From: Massilia sp. METH4 | GTDB taxonomy: Bacteria > Pseudomonadota > Gammaproteobacteria > Burkholderiales > Burkholderiaceae_D | DNA: 64,000 nt | Direction of reading: 5' to 3' | NCBI RefSeq assembly: GCF_037094685.1 | Contig: NZ_CP146614.1 | Span: forward strand, 5,952,001-6,016,000 | Shown here: one piece after another, positions 1 to 8,468 of the stretch | Layout of the letters: each line of letters opens with the position of its first letter | How positions within the stretch are numbered: position 1 is the stretch's first letter | The notes under the pieces: generated by a model | Told to the model about the DNA's origin: nothing | The model's input: the letters and a program-made list of their open reading frames with translations, nothing else | Databases searched by the model: none | Made by a program: the position numbers and the translations under genes

Positions 1-1
1 C

Positions 2-1897
2 ACCGGCGCGACCGGCCAGTTCGACGACAAGAACGTGGGCACCGGCAAGGCAGTCAGCGTGGCGGGCGGCAACTTGACCGGTGCGGACGCCGCCAATTAC
101 GTGCTGGAAGGCGGCACCACCACGCGCGCCACCATCGCGCCCCGGCCCGTGACGATCGCCATCGCCGGCCAGGTCGCCAGGGAGTACGACGCCACCACGG
201 CCGCCAGCCTTGGCGCCGGCCAGTTCGTACTCGATGGCGTCATCCAGGGCGATGCCGTCAGCGTCGGCGGCCCCGTGCAGGGTAATTTCGATACGCCCAA
301 TGTGGGCCAGGGCAAGACCGTCACCGCCACCGGCGTCTTCCAGATCACGGGAGCGGATGCCTTCAACTACCGGGTTGGCGACATCAACCTCACCAGCGCC
401 AGCAACACGATCACGGCAACCGCCACCGGTGCCGTGGGCACCATCACGCCGGCCACCCTGTTCTACACGGCCACCCCGGCGCAGCGCGACGCCGGCACGC
501 CGATCGACGGCCTCACGGGCACGGTGACCGGCTTCAAGGGTGCCGATACCCTCGCCTCCGCCACCACCGGCGTGCTGGTGTGGCAGACCTCGTCCACCTC
601 GGCGAGCCCGGGGCTGTACCCGGTCATCGGTTCGGGCCTGTCCGCCCTGAACTATGTGCTGGTCCAGGCGCCCGGCAACGAGGTGGCGCTGCAGCTGACG
701 CCAGGGAACGCCCCCGCCGCGCCGCCGCAGCGGGCGCGTGAATCGAGCGTCGCAGCCATTGCATCGGCGGTGCAGACCGCACTGCCGGCGATGGATCCGC
801 CCCGCATCGGCAGCGGCGTGCTGGACATGTCCGGCCCCGGCGCCGGCCGGACCTACGGCGCCGTCAATATCGGTGGGATGTCGCAGAACGAGCTGGCACG
901 GATGATCGAACAGCGCCGCGACTTCAAGCGCAAGCTGTTCGCCGATGCGATCTACAAGCTCGAGCTGGACCCGAGCCTGGCCGACGTGCGCGCCTGCACC
1001 ACCGTCCTCGAGGCGGGCACCGGCGCGTGCCGCATCCCGCCGAACCAGCTCGAACGCATGACGCCCGATACACGGCTGGCCGCGCTGGCTGCACTGGGCG
1101 CGAAAGTGGAGACGTCGGGCGGGTCGGCGGACCCGTCGGCGGCACTCGCGCCGGCGAAGCGCGCCGCGACGGCGCACGTGCCGCAGATCGAACGCAAGAT
1201 CGCCGTGCTGTTCGGCATCAACGAATACGCCGACAAGACCATTCCGCGGCTGGAAAACGCCTTGCCGGACGTGGACGCGGTATCGGCCCTGCTGGCCGAC
1301 AAGCTGGGCTACGAAGTGCGCGTGGTGCGCAACCCGAGCAAGGCCGACATCATCCGCACCCTCAATGCACTGCAGGTCGAGATCAACAGTACCGACAGCG
1401 TGGTGATCTACTACGCCGGCCACGGCTTCTCGCTGGAGAAGAACGGCACCGGCTACTGGCTGCCGGCCGACGCGGCCTCCAGCGACCCCAGCCGCTGGAT
1501 ATCGAACAACGACGTGGCGAAGCTGCTGTCGGGCATCCGCTCCAGCCAGATGGTGCTGATCTCGGACAGCTGTTATTCCGGCGCCTTCGCGCGCGACGGC
1601 ATGGACGCCGTGGGCCGCGACGTCACGCCCGAAGGCGTGCTGTCCAAGCGCTCGGTCGTGGTGATCTCGTCGGGCGGCGACGAACCGGTGGCCGACGAAG
1701 GCAAGGCCGGCCACTCGATCTTCGCCTGGAACCTGATGGAAGCGATGCGCTCGGTGTCGGCCTGGAAGCCCGGCAGTACCTTGTTCAACGATGTGCAGGC
1801 GGGCGTGAAGAAGGAATTCCCGCAAACGCCGAAGTATGGTTCGGTGACGGCGGCGGGGCACCAGGCGGGCGGGGATTATCTGTTCGAATTGCGGTGA
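2..1897 (+). CDS. YDG/MBG-repeat secreted protein with C-terminal caspase domain (5' partial)
   Basis: The frame is open from base 2, so the true start and secretion signal lie upstream; 631 residues are visible. The first part holds repeats of the YDG/MBG type found in filamentous-haemagglutinin-like exoproteins: one is partial at residues 1-50, one complete at about 50-135 (EYDATTAASL, VGQGKTVTATG, GADAFNYRV), followed by an MBG-like unit to about 235. A linker leads to a caspase-like (peptidase C14) domain from about residue 398. It has the catalytic dyad His474 in YYAGHG and Cys524 in SDSCYSG. Family knowledge suggests a surface or two-partner-secreted protein whose peptidase domain cleaves after basic or acidic residues; the substrate is unknown. 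The stop codon is followed by a convergent gene. A stand-alone caspase gene is unlikely because the frame runs unbroken from the repeats. Confidence 0.85.
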   Translation, partial: TGATGQFDDKNVGTGKAVSVAGGNLTGADAANYVLEGGTTTRATIAPRPVTIAIAGQVAREYDATTAASLGAGQFVLDGVIQGDAVSVGGPVQGNFDTPNVGQGKTVTATGVFQITGADAFNYRVGDINLTSASNTITATATGAVGTITPATLFYTATPAQRDAGTPIDGLTGTVTGFKGADTLASATTGVLVWQTSSTSASPGLYPVIGSGLSALNYVLVQAPGNEVALQLTPGNAPAAPPQRARESSVAAIASAVQTALPAMDPPRIGSGVLDMSGPGAGRTYGAVNIGGMSQNELARMIEQRRDFKRKLFADAIYKLELDPSLADVRACTTVLEAGTGACRIPPNQLERMTPDTRLAALAALGAKVETSGGSADPSAALAPAKRAATAHVPQIERKIAVLFGINEYADKTIPRLENALPDVDAVSALLADKLGYEVRVVRNPSKADIIRTLNALQVEINSTDSVVIYYAGHGFSLEKNGTGYWLPADAASSDPSRWISNNDVAKLLSGIRSSQMVLISDSCYSGAFARDGMDAVGRDVTPEGVLSKRSVVVISSGGDEPVADEGKAGHSIFAWNLMEAMRSVSAWKPGSTLFNDVQAGVKKEFPQTPKYGSVTAAGHQAGGDYLFELR

Positions 1898-1949
1898 CAG
1901 GCCCGTACGGGTCAACCTCGATGCGCGAGTCGGGGTGCGCGCCGTCCGA

Positions 1950-2483
1950 TCAATTCCTGTGCGTGACGATATCGGCGGCCAGCCCGGGAACGAGCAGCCC
2001 CTGGTCGACGAATGCCGGTATCTGGTCCCTGGGCGAGCCGTACTGCCAGTAGGTGAAGTAGAGGGAGCCCGGCGACGCCACGGCCAGCCGCTCCAGGCGC
2101 CGGAACTCGCCGACGTTCAGCGCGCCGCGCTGGTCGACCAGGTTGATGTCGCACAGGCCGCCCAATTGGTGCGGAATGACGTGGCCCCGGTGATAGCCGG
2201 CCTTCGACGTGAGCGGGTGACCTTTCATCCGTGAGCTGTCCCGTTTGTGCGCGACGGGCCCATTGCTCACGACCCATGCGGCGATCAGGCGCGCGTGGAC
2301 AATGTCGAACAGATAGGAATAGCCGGACAGGTCGATCTGCACGATCTCATGGTCCGGCGTTCGGGCGCGATAGTCGGCAAGCCACACGCGGCGCAGGTAC
2401 GGCATCATGAAGCGTTCGAAGCCATCGCGCGTACGGGAGAAGTCGCGCGGTACGAGCTTGGGAATCTTTGGGTAGGCAGCCAT
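1950..2483 (-). CDS. Putative DNA/RNA non-specific endonuclease-like protein
   Basis: This encodes 177 residues. The ATG at 2483 is chosen over upstream ATGs because GGAGG lies five bases before it. The second half carries HRGHVIPHQLGG followed by INLVDQRGALN and GEFRRLE. That arrangement resembles the RGH...GG...N...N.GE..RLE core of Endonuclea_NS_2-type beta-beta-alpha-metal nucleases, where the His of RGH is the general base and an Asn holds the metal ion. The N-terminal half, with many aromatic residues (for example LSGYSYLFDIVHAR), is not recognised. No signal peptide or membrane segment is visible, so it would act in the cytoplasm or be exported by another route. It is convergent with the caspase gene 52 bases away. 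The nuclease call is inference from a short motif; a structural protein of unknown function remains possible. Confidence 0.5.
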   Translation of the reverse strand: MAAYPKIPKLVPRDFSRTRDGFERFMMPYLRRVWLADYRARTPDHEIVQIDLSGYSYLFDIVHARLIAAWVVSNGPVAHKRDSSRMKGHPLTSKAGYHRGHVIPHQLGGLCDINLVDQRGALNVGEFRRLERLAVASPGSLYFTYWQYGSPRDQIPAFVDQGLLVPGLAADIVTHRN

Positions 2484-2715
2484 GTCGACCTCCATGATGG
2501 TGTGCCGCTTCCTGTTCGGCTGGCTGCCCCGGTTCCCCGCGGCCCTCACCGTACGGCCCATGCCTTCAGCTTACGCCGGCTGCCGCATTTCACAACACGC
2601 CAGCCAGCCGTTTGGCGAAATAGCAACTCAGCAATCGCGCCGGATTTCCTGTGCGGTCGCGTGCCGCACGCCGCGTCGATATCGGGTCATTGACGCGGCG
2701 CTGCAAGCGCAGGCC

Positions 2716-3081
2716 TCATGCCTCTGGCGCACCACCCGTCTCGACGACAAACGCCCTCAGCTCCACCATCTTCCCATCGCGAAAGCGCCAGACATCGCAG
2801 TAGGCGTTCGGCACGGGCCTGCCCTCCCCGTCCCTGCTCTCGATCTCGCCAATCGCAACGACCATGTTTCCCTCCGCGACCAGCTCGCGCACGTTGAACT
2901 TCGGCGGCTCCGCATACCCCTTCACCATCCACGCGCGCACGGCCTCCTTGCCGCGCAGGGTTTCGCCACCGACCGTGGACCACACGATGTCGTCCGCACA
3001 GAAGGACAGGAAGCCTTCGTTATCCCCGGCGGCGACCGCCGCATTCGCTTGCCGTAATACCGCCTTGTTTTGTTCAGACAT
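2716..3081 (-). CDS. SnoaL-like / NTF2-fold protein
   Basis: This encodes 121 residues starting at ATG 3081, with AAGGAG six bases upstream. The pattern is that of the SnoaL/NTF2-like superfamily: an N-terminal helix (VLRQANAAVAAGD), then FCADDIVWSTVGG, a helix around LRGKEAVRAWM, and C-terminal strands ending YCDVWRFRDGKMVELRAFV. Members are small cone-shaped barrels working as isomerases, dehydratases or ligand-binding proteins. The sequence does not say which, and no catalytic Asp/His pair can be assigned with confidence. No signal peptide is present. It stands alone, separated from the phasin gene by about 290 bases of divergent upstream DNA. Confidence 0.8.
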   Translation of the reverse strand: MSEQNKAVLRQANAAVAAGDNEGFLSFCADDIVWSTVGGETLRGKEAVRAWMVKGYAEPPKFNVRELVAEGNMVVAIGEIESRDGEGRPVPNAYCDVWRFRDGKMVELRAFVVETGGAPEA

Positions 3082-3375
3082 CGGATTCTCCTTTGAGTGA
3101 CTTTCAAGTGGACAGGATCGTAGCGAAGCGGGCGCGCGGCTGCCGCGGATTCGCGCGTCGGCAATTGTACCGGTCCCGACAGACCGGCCGCGCGCACCGC
3201 GTGTCAAACGCCTGTCACAAAAGGCTTCTACCGTATGGACTCGCGGGCTGAACGGAGGCCCGCCGGGACGGCCACAACAGGCTGTCTCTCTTTGGCCCGT
3301 CGGATGCCGGTCGGCGTCCGACGTGCTCTCGCATGTGATCCATCTCATTGACCCATCACTTTTACGAGGTATGCC
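3082..3375. other. Divergent intergenic region (SnoaL-like / phasin)
   Basis: These 294 bases separate two divergent genes and must hold both promoters. I see GC-rich inverted stretches and the segment tgtcacaaaaggcttctaccgt near 3213-3235, but no hexamer pair good enough to name. No small gene with a ribosome binding site was found. Confidence 0.5.
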
Positions 3376-3987
3376 ATGTTCCCGTTTTCCCCCGCCGTCA
3401 CCCCCGCAGTGCGCTCTCACCTGAATGCCCAGGCCGCCTTCCTGAACGATATGTCGAAGTCGCTGTCGCGTTCCTTCCAGAACCTGTGCCAGCTGAATAT
3501 CCAGCTGAGCCAGACCTTGCTCGAGGAAAGCACGATCGCCGGCCACCAGATCCTGTCGACCGATCGCCCCAATGACCTGATCGCTGTGGCCGCACAGCGC
3601 GCCCAACCAGCAACCGAAAAGCTCCGTGCCTACCAGCAGCACATCTCGCGCGTTGCCGCCGACGCGCAAGTGGATTTCGCGCGCGTCGCCGAGCAGCACG
3701 TGCAGGAAACCTCGCGCACCGCACGTGAGCTGGCCGATCAGGTCGCCCGCGCCGCGGCCGAGGAAACCGACCGCAATGTGCGCCACCAGGAAGAGGCCCT
3801 GAAAAACTTCCGCGATCCGTTCGAAATCTCCGGCGCATTCCGCGGCAACGGCGGCAGCTATCAGGGCACCATGCAATCGGCCGGCAACGGCCAGGATGCC
3901 GGCGCCCAGTTCAAGGGCAATGTGCAGGGTGGCCACGCCGCCCAAGCCGCGCAGGAACCGGCGGCGCGCAGCGGCAAGAACGCCTGA
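3376..3987 (+). CDS. Phasin family protein
   Basis: This encodes 203 residues; the start at 3376 has CGAGG about seven bases upstream. The N-terminal 130 residues form a continuous amphipathic helix with the Phasin_2 pattern (NAQAAFLNDMSKSLSRSFQN, LNIQLSQTLLEES) and heptad-like runs (ARELADQVARAAAEE). A Gly/Asn/Gln-rich low-complexity tail follows. Phasins coat polyhydroxyalkanoate granules and control their number and size; this one would be cytoplasmic. The polar, Gly-rich tail from about residue 155 is unusual for a granule-binding region and may be disordered. It is a single-gene unit closed by a strong terminator. No PHA synthase is in the window. Confidence 0.88.
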   Translation: MFPFSPAVTPAVRSHLNAQAAFLNDMSKSLSRSFQNLCQLNIQLSQTLLEESTIAGHQILSTDRPNDLIAVAAQRAQPATEKLRAYQQHISRVAADAQVDFARVAEQHVQETSRTARELADQVARAAAEETDRNVRHQEEALKNFRDPFEISGAFRGNGGSYQGTMQSAGNGQDAGAQFKGNVQGGHAAQAAQEPAARSGKNA

Positions 3988-4035
3988 CGTTATCCCTCGA
4001 GTGGCCGGCACCGCCGGCCGCCAGCCGGCCAATGT

Positions 4036-4077
4036 AGCGCCGGCGCACCGGTCTCCCGGCGCGCCGGCGCTTTTTTT
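4036..4077 (+). terminator. Rho-independent terminator after the phasin gene
   Basis: A perfect 11-bp stem (AGCGCCGGCGC at 4036-4046 pairing with 4061-4071) encloses a 14-base loop and runs into seven T residues at 4071-4077. It lies 49 bases after the phasin stop codon. Confidence 0.92.
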
Positions 4078-4096
4078 GGCGCGTAACGCGCGGACT

Positions 4097-4215
4097 ATTT
4101 TTCCAACCGGAGCGGACCCCGTTCGAGCAATGTTTCTTCAAACCGGGGTCTGACCCCGATTTTGAGAAAGACTTCCTGGGATTGGAGTCCGACCCCGGTT
4201 TCAGGAAACGTTTGT
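4097..4215. repeat. Degenerate tandem palindromic repeats (ggggtctgacccc type)
   Basis: Three head-to-tail copies of a roughly 40-base imperfect palindrome are seen, with cores around 4110, 4150 and 4190: ccggagcggaccccg, ccggggtctgaccccg and ggagtccgaccccgg. They are flanked by tttctt / gagaaa or tttcctg / caggaaac arms. The arms pair with each other, so each unit could fold into a hairpin. Such repeats are scattered in Massilia-like genomes (recalled, not searched). They sit between the phasin terminator and the pullulanase promoter region. Confidence 0.7.
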
Positions 4216-4349
4216 AGTGAAAATAAAACAACGCTCATCGGATGTCATACATACAAGCTCGTGCGAGTAGTATTATTACAGCCACGCTCGCGGACCCGCG
4301 CACGGTGCGCGATTCACGCGGGAAAGTATAAAAACTACGTGGAGACACC

Positions 4350-7300
4350 ATGAATACAGAAAGTAGTTTGGTTTCACGGCTTGGCGTGGGACTGATCCTG
4401 GCCACCACCTTGGCAGCCTGCGGCGGCAGCGGCGAAGGCGAAACGGGCCAGCAGCAGCAGCAGGCCTCCCTCGCACCGGTGCGGCTGTCCGGCGCAATCA
4501 AATCCGCGGCTGCGGCCGCCACCCCGGTCGCCCCCGGCAATATCCGCATGCATTTCCGCCGCATCCAGGGCGACGAAACCAATTGGGGCGTGTATTCGTG
4601 GGATGGCCCACAACAGCCCAGCCAGGCGTGGATCACGGACCGCTTCATGTTTACGGGGCGCGACGCGTTCGGCGGCTACGTGGACATTCCGCTCGCGGCC
4701 GGCAAGAGCGCCATCAGTTTCCTCGTCACCGACGGCAGCGGCACCAAGAATTGCGGCGCCGACCAGCGCGCCGACCTGGCGGCCGACGTGATGGCCAATG
4801 GCCAGGAAGTGTGGATGCTGGAAGGCGACTGCACCGTGTACGCCCAGGAACCGGCCCTCACCTTCGGGAACCTGGGCAATGCCAAGGCGCACTGGCTGTC
4901 GGCCACCGCGCTGGCCTGGCCCGGCGCGCCGGCCGGCGCCACCTACAAGCTGTACTACGCGAACAATGGCGGGCTGGCGCCGGCGGCCGACGCGGCCACC
5001 GGCCTGGCCGGCGCCGACGGCAGCTTCGCACTGCAAGCGGCCGCCCTGCCCGATGCGCTGCGCCAGAAGTTCCCCCACCTCGCCGGCGCCACGGGGCTGC
5101 GGCTCTCGGGTGCCGACGCCGCCAGGGCGGCGAGCCTCGCCAGCGCCCAATTCGCCATCGCCCAGTTCAATGCCGACGGCACGCTGGTGCAGGTCACTTC
5201 GCTGCAACAGGCCGGCATGCTCGACGACGTCTTCGCCGCCCGCGCCAGCCAGGCGCAACTCGGCGTGACCTTCGACCGCCAGGGCGTACCCACCTTCCGC
5301 GTCTGGGCGCCGACGGCGAAGGCCGTGAACCTGGACATCTACCGCGACGCCAACGCGGCCAAGGGCAAGTCCGCGCCGATGGTGCGCGATCCCGCCAGCG
5401 GCGTGTGGTCGTACACGGCGCCGAGCGCCGAGTGGACCAATCGTTCCTACTACACCTACACGGTGCAGGTCCTGTCGCGCTGGGCGAACAACAAGGTGGT
5501 GACGAACACGGTCACCGACCCGTATTCGCCGAGCGTTTCCGCCAACAGCAAGCGCAGCTTCATCGCCAACCTGGACAGCGCGCAACTGAAGCCGGCCGGC
5601 TGGGACGACCAGCGCATTCCACACCTGGCCGCGCCCACCGACATCGCCCTGTACGAACTGCACATCCGCGACTTTTCCGCGTCGGACGACACGGTGCCCG
5701 CCGCCCACCGCGGCAAGTACCTGGCCTTCACGCACACCGAGAGCGCGCCGATGCGCCACCTGAAGTCGCTGCAGAAGGCCGGCATGACGCACGTGCACCT
5801 GCTGCCCAGCTATGACTTTTCCAGCGTCGACGAATTGGCCTGCGTGACCCCCGCCATTCCGAACGGCGCTGCCGATGGCACCACCCAGCAGGCAGCGGTA
5901 GCCGGCACCCGCGACAGCGACTGCTTCAACTGGGGCTACGACCCGGTGCACTACAACACGCCGGAAGGCAGTTACGCCACCGACGCGACGGACGGCGCGG
6001 TGCGCGTGCGCGAATTCCGCGCCATGGTGCAGTCGCTGCACGAAGCGGGGCTGCGCGTGACGCTGGACGTGGTGTACAACCACACCAGCCAGTCGCAGCA
6101 AGGGCCGCTGTCGGTGCTGGACCGCATCGTGCCCGCGTATTACTACCGCCTGGGCGCCGAAGGCAACATCCTGAACGACAGCTGCTGCGCCGACACGGCC
6201 CAGGAAAACGCCATGATGGCCAAGCTGATGATCGATTCCGTGGCGCTGTGGACGGAGCAGTACAAGATAGACAGCTTCCGCTTCGACATCATGGGCTTCA
6301 CGCCGCTCGACCTGATGAAGCGCGTGCAGGCCGCCGCCAACGCGGCGGCGGGCCGCCACATCTACCTGTACGGCGAGGCATGGAACTTCGGCGCGGTGGG
6401 CAATGACGCCCGCTTCGTGCAGGCGCGCCAGGCGAATATGGCCGGCACCGGCATCGGCTCCTTCAACGACCGCATCCGCGACACGGTGCGCGGCGGCGGC
6501 TGCTGCGATACCGGCGGCGCGCTGGTGGACCAGCAGGGCTTCGCCAACGGCGTGTGGTTCGATCCGAACGGCAAGTCCAGCCAGACGCGCGACGACGCGC
6601 TGCGCCTGGCCGACCTGGTGCGCGTCGCTCTTTCCGGCACGCTGCGCGACTATCGCTTCACCGACCGTTTCGGCAACGTGCGCAGCAACGCCGAGATCGA
6701 CTACTTCGGCCAGCAGGCGGGCTTCGCCGGCCAGCCGGCGGAGACCATCAACTACATCGAGGCGCACGACAACCAGACGCTGTTCGACGTCAACGCGCTG
6801 AAGCTCCCGCAAGGCACCACGCTGGCCGACCGCGTGCGCGCGCAGACGCTGGGCACCGCCATCAACGTGCTGGCGCAAGGCATCCCGTTCTTCCACGCCG
6901 GTCAGGAGATCCTGCGTTCGAAGTCGCTGGACCGCGACAGCTACAACGCGGGCGACTGGTTCAACCGGCTCGACTACGGCTACGCGTCGAACAACTTCGG
7001 CGTCGGCCTGCCGCTGGCGGAGAAGAACGAGGAAAGCTGGCCCATCATGGCGCCGGTGCTGGCCAACCCGCTGGTCAACCCGGACCGCCGCGCGATCCTG
7101 GCGGCGAAGGCCGGCTTCGAGGAACTGCTGGCGATCCGCCAGGACAGCACGCTGTTCCGCCTGCGCACCGCACAGGACGTGATCGACCGCCTGAAGTTCC
7201 ACAACACGGGACCCGCCCAGGTGCCGGGCGTGGTCGCCATGAGCATTTCGGGAACGGAACCGAGCAAGTACCCCGGCGCGAAGTACAAGGCGGTAATCGC

Positions 7301-7493
7301 GGTGTTCAACGTGGACAGGAAGGCCAACACCGTCACCATCCCGGAACTGCGCGGCCGCAGGCTGCAACTGCACCCGATCCAGCGCGCGGGCAGCGATCCG
7401 GTCGTGAAGTCCTCGGCCTATGACGCAGGCACGGGTGCGTTCACGATCCCCGCGCGCACCACGGCGGTGTTCGTGCAGCACGGGAACGACTGA
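4350..7493 (+). CDS. pulA: Pullulanase-type alpha-1,6-glucosidase, lipoprotein (GH13)
   Basis: This encodes 1047 residues, typical for type I pullulanases; GTGGAG lies about seven bases before the ATG. A lipoprotein signal ends in the lipobox LAAC at about residue 24. In order there follow a starch-binding CBM41-like region (about 45-150, WGVYSWDG), an N2-type region, a CBM48 (FRVWAPTAKAVNLDIY, about 325) and the GH13 barrel. The barrel contains FNWGYDPVHYN, the YNWGYDP signature that separates pullulanases from other GH13 enzymes. The catalytic set is nucleophile Asp646 in FRFDIMG, acid/base Glu676 in YGEAWNFG and Asp807 in EAHDNQT. The protein would be anchored in the outer membrane and cut alpha-1,6 branch points of pullulan, starch or glycogen. 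Two cysteine pairs (DSCCAD, GGGCCDTGG) suggest disulfides in the exported form. No type II secretion genes are nearby. Confidence 0.93.
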   Translation: MNTESSLVSRLGVGLILATTLAACGGSGEGETGQQQQQASLAPVRLSGAIKSAAAAATPVAPGNIRMHFRRIQGDETNWGVYSWDGPQQPSQAWITDRFMFTGRDAFGGYVDIPLAAGKSAISFLVTDGSGTKNCGADQRADLAADVMANGQEVWMLEGDCTVYAQEPALTFGNLGNAKAHWLSATALAWPGAPAGATYKLYYANNGGLAPAADAATGLAGADGSFALQAAALPDALRQKFPHLAGATGLRLSGADAARAASLASAQFAIAQFNADGTLVQVTSLQQAGMLDDVFAARASQAQLGVTFDRQGVPTFRVWAPTAKAVNLDIYRDANAAKGKSAPMVRDPASGVWSYTAPSAEWTNRSYYTYTVQVLSRWANNKVVTNTVTDPYSPSVSANSKRSFIANLDSAQLKPAGWDDQRIPHLAAPTDIALYELHIRDFSASDDTVPAAHRGKYLAFTHTESAPMRHLKSLQKAGMTHVHLLPSYDFSSVDELACVTPAIPNGAADGTTQQAAVAGTRDSDCFNWGYDPVHYNTPEGSYATDATDGAVRVREFRAMVQSLHEAGLRVTLDVVYNHTSQSQQGPLSVLDRIVPAYYYRLGAEGNILNDSCCADTAQENAMMAKLMIDSVALWTEQYKIDSFRFDIMGFTPLDLMKRVQAAANAAAGRHIYLYGEAWNFGAVGNDARFVQARQANMAGTGIGSFNDRIRDTVRGGGCCDTGGALVDQQGFANGVWFDPNGKSSQTRDDALRLADLVRVALSGTLRDYRFTDRFGNVRSNAEIDYFGQQAGFAGQPAETINYIEAHDNQTLFDVNALKLPQGTTLADRVRAQTLGTAINVLAQGIPFFHAGQEILRSKSLDRDSYNAGDWFNRLDYGYASNNFGVGLPLAEKNEESWPIMAPVLANPLVNPDRRAILAAKAGFEELLAIRQDSTLFRLRTAQDVIDRLKFHNTGPAQVPGVVAMSISGTEPSKYPGAKYKAVIAVFNVDRKANTVTIPELRGRRLQLHPIQRAGSDPVVKSSAYDAGTGAFTIPARTTAVFVQHGND

Positions 7494-7527
7494 CGTCGAG
7501 CAAGCCTTGGGGGATGGGCGAAGGCCG

Positions 7528-7550
7528 TGGTAAGGTTGCAAGACTTACCA
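7528..7550. promoter_or_regulatory. Inverted repeat upstream of the MipA/OmpV gene
   Basis: TGGTAAG at 7528-7534 is repeated inverted as CTTACCA at 7544-7550, with a nine-base centre. It lies 25 bases before the start codon, where an operator or leader hairpin would act. The layout is reminiscent of MerR- or OmpR-type sites, but no regulator gene is adjacent. Confidence 0.4.
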
Positions 7551-7574
7551 TGCCCCGTACCGAAAGAGAGGATC

Positions 7575-8453
7575 ATGCTTCGCCATCCCCTTCCCGCACC
7601 CATGAGCGCACTGACGAACCCGCGCAGGTGGACCTGCATCGCCCTGCTGGCCACGACGGTACCGGCTACTGCCCAGCTGAAGGCGCCGGAACCGGCGCCC
7701 AACCTGCCGCTGTGGGAACTTGGCCTGTTCGGTGGCGCCGCCACCACCCCCGCCTATCCGGGTTCGGACGACCGTTCCACCCGCGCCCTCGTGCTGCCGA
7801 TGGTGATCTATCGCGGCAAGATCGTGCGCGCCGACCGCTCCGGCATCGCGGCGCGCCTGATCAACAGCGACCGGGTGGAGCTGGACCTGGGCTTCGCCCT
7901 GTCGCTGCCGGCCCGCTCCGACGACGTGGCCGCGCGCGAAGGCATGCCGGACCTGCATTCGCTGCTCGAATTCGGGCCGCGCCTGAAGGTGCTGCTGGCC
8001 GAGCCCACCGCCACCAGCCGCGCCAGGCTGGAATTGCCGCTGCGCGTGCCCCTCGAACTGGGCAACGGCTTCGCGCGCCAGGGCCTCGTGTTCGAACCGC
8101 GCGTGGTCTACGAGATCGGCGACGGCACGGGCAAGTGGCAGGCCGATGCGAGCGCAGGTGCCGTGTTCGGCAATGCCCGCCTGAACGATTACTTCTACGG
8201 CGTGGCGCCGCAATACGCCACCGCCACCCGGCCGGTGTACCAGGCCGATGGCGGCCTGATGATGACGCGCTTCGGCCTGAGCCTGTCGCGGCGCATCAAT
8301 GCCGACTGGCGCGTCTTCGGATTCACCCGCTATGAGAATCTCAGCCACTCGGCGAACCGCGACAGCCCATTGTTCCGCAAGAACAGCGGGCTGTCGGCCG
8401 GAATCGGTTTTACCTGGACCGGCTACCGCTCGGCGGCGCGGGCCTGGGAATAG
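7575..8453 (+). CDS. MipA/OmpV family outer-membrane protein
   Basis: This encodes 292 residues. The ATG at 7575 follows GAGAGGATC; a second in-frame ATG at 7602 (MSALTNPRR) would give a more compact signal peptide ending near ATAQ. The mature protein matches the MipA/OmpV pattern: WELGLFGGAATTPAYPGSDD near the start, LPMVIYRGKIVRAD, and alternating strands ending in a beta-barrel-like terminus (AGIGFTWTGYRS). MipA was described as a scaffold for MltA and PBP1B in E. coli; many relatives are simply outer-membrane barrels linked to antibiotic or metal response, and the role here is open. It ends 15 bases from the convergent dsbD gene with no obvious terminator between them. Confidence 0.85.
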   Translation: MLRHPLPAPMSALTNPRRWTCIALLATTVPATAQLKAPEPAPNLPLWELGLFGGAATTPAYPGSDDRSTRALVLPMVIYRGKIVRADRSGIAARLINSDRVELDLGFALSLPARSDDVAAREGMPDLHSLLEFGPRLKVLLAEPTATSRARLELPLRVPLELGNGFARQGLVFEPRVVYEIGDGTGKWQADASAGAVFGNARLNDYFYGVAPQYATATRPVYQADGGLMMTRFGLSLSRRINADWRVFGFTRYENLSHSANRDSPLFRKNSGLSAGIGFTWTGYRSAARAWE

Positions 8454-8468
8454 GCGGCAGGGTCGCCG

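Noticed and set aside
4374-7541. A 1055-residue open frame on the minus strand opposite the pullulanase gene.
   Set aside because: It is Arg/His/Val-rich shadow sequence of a clearly identified gene; codon positions and motifs support the plus strand only.
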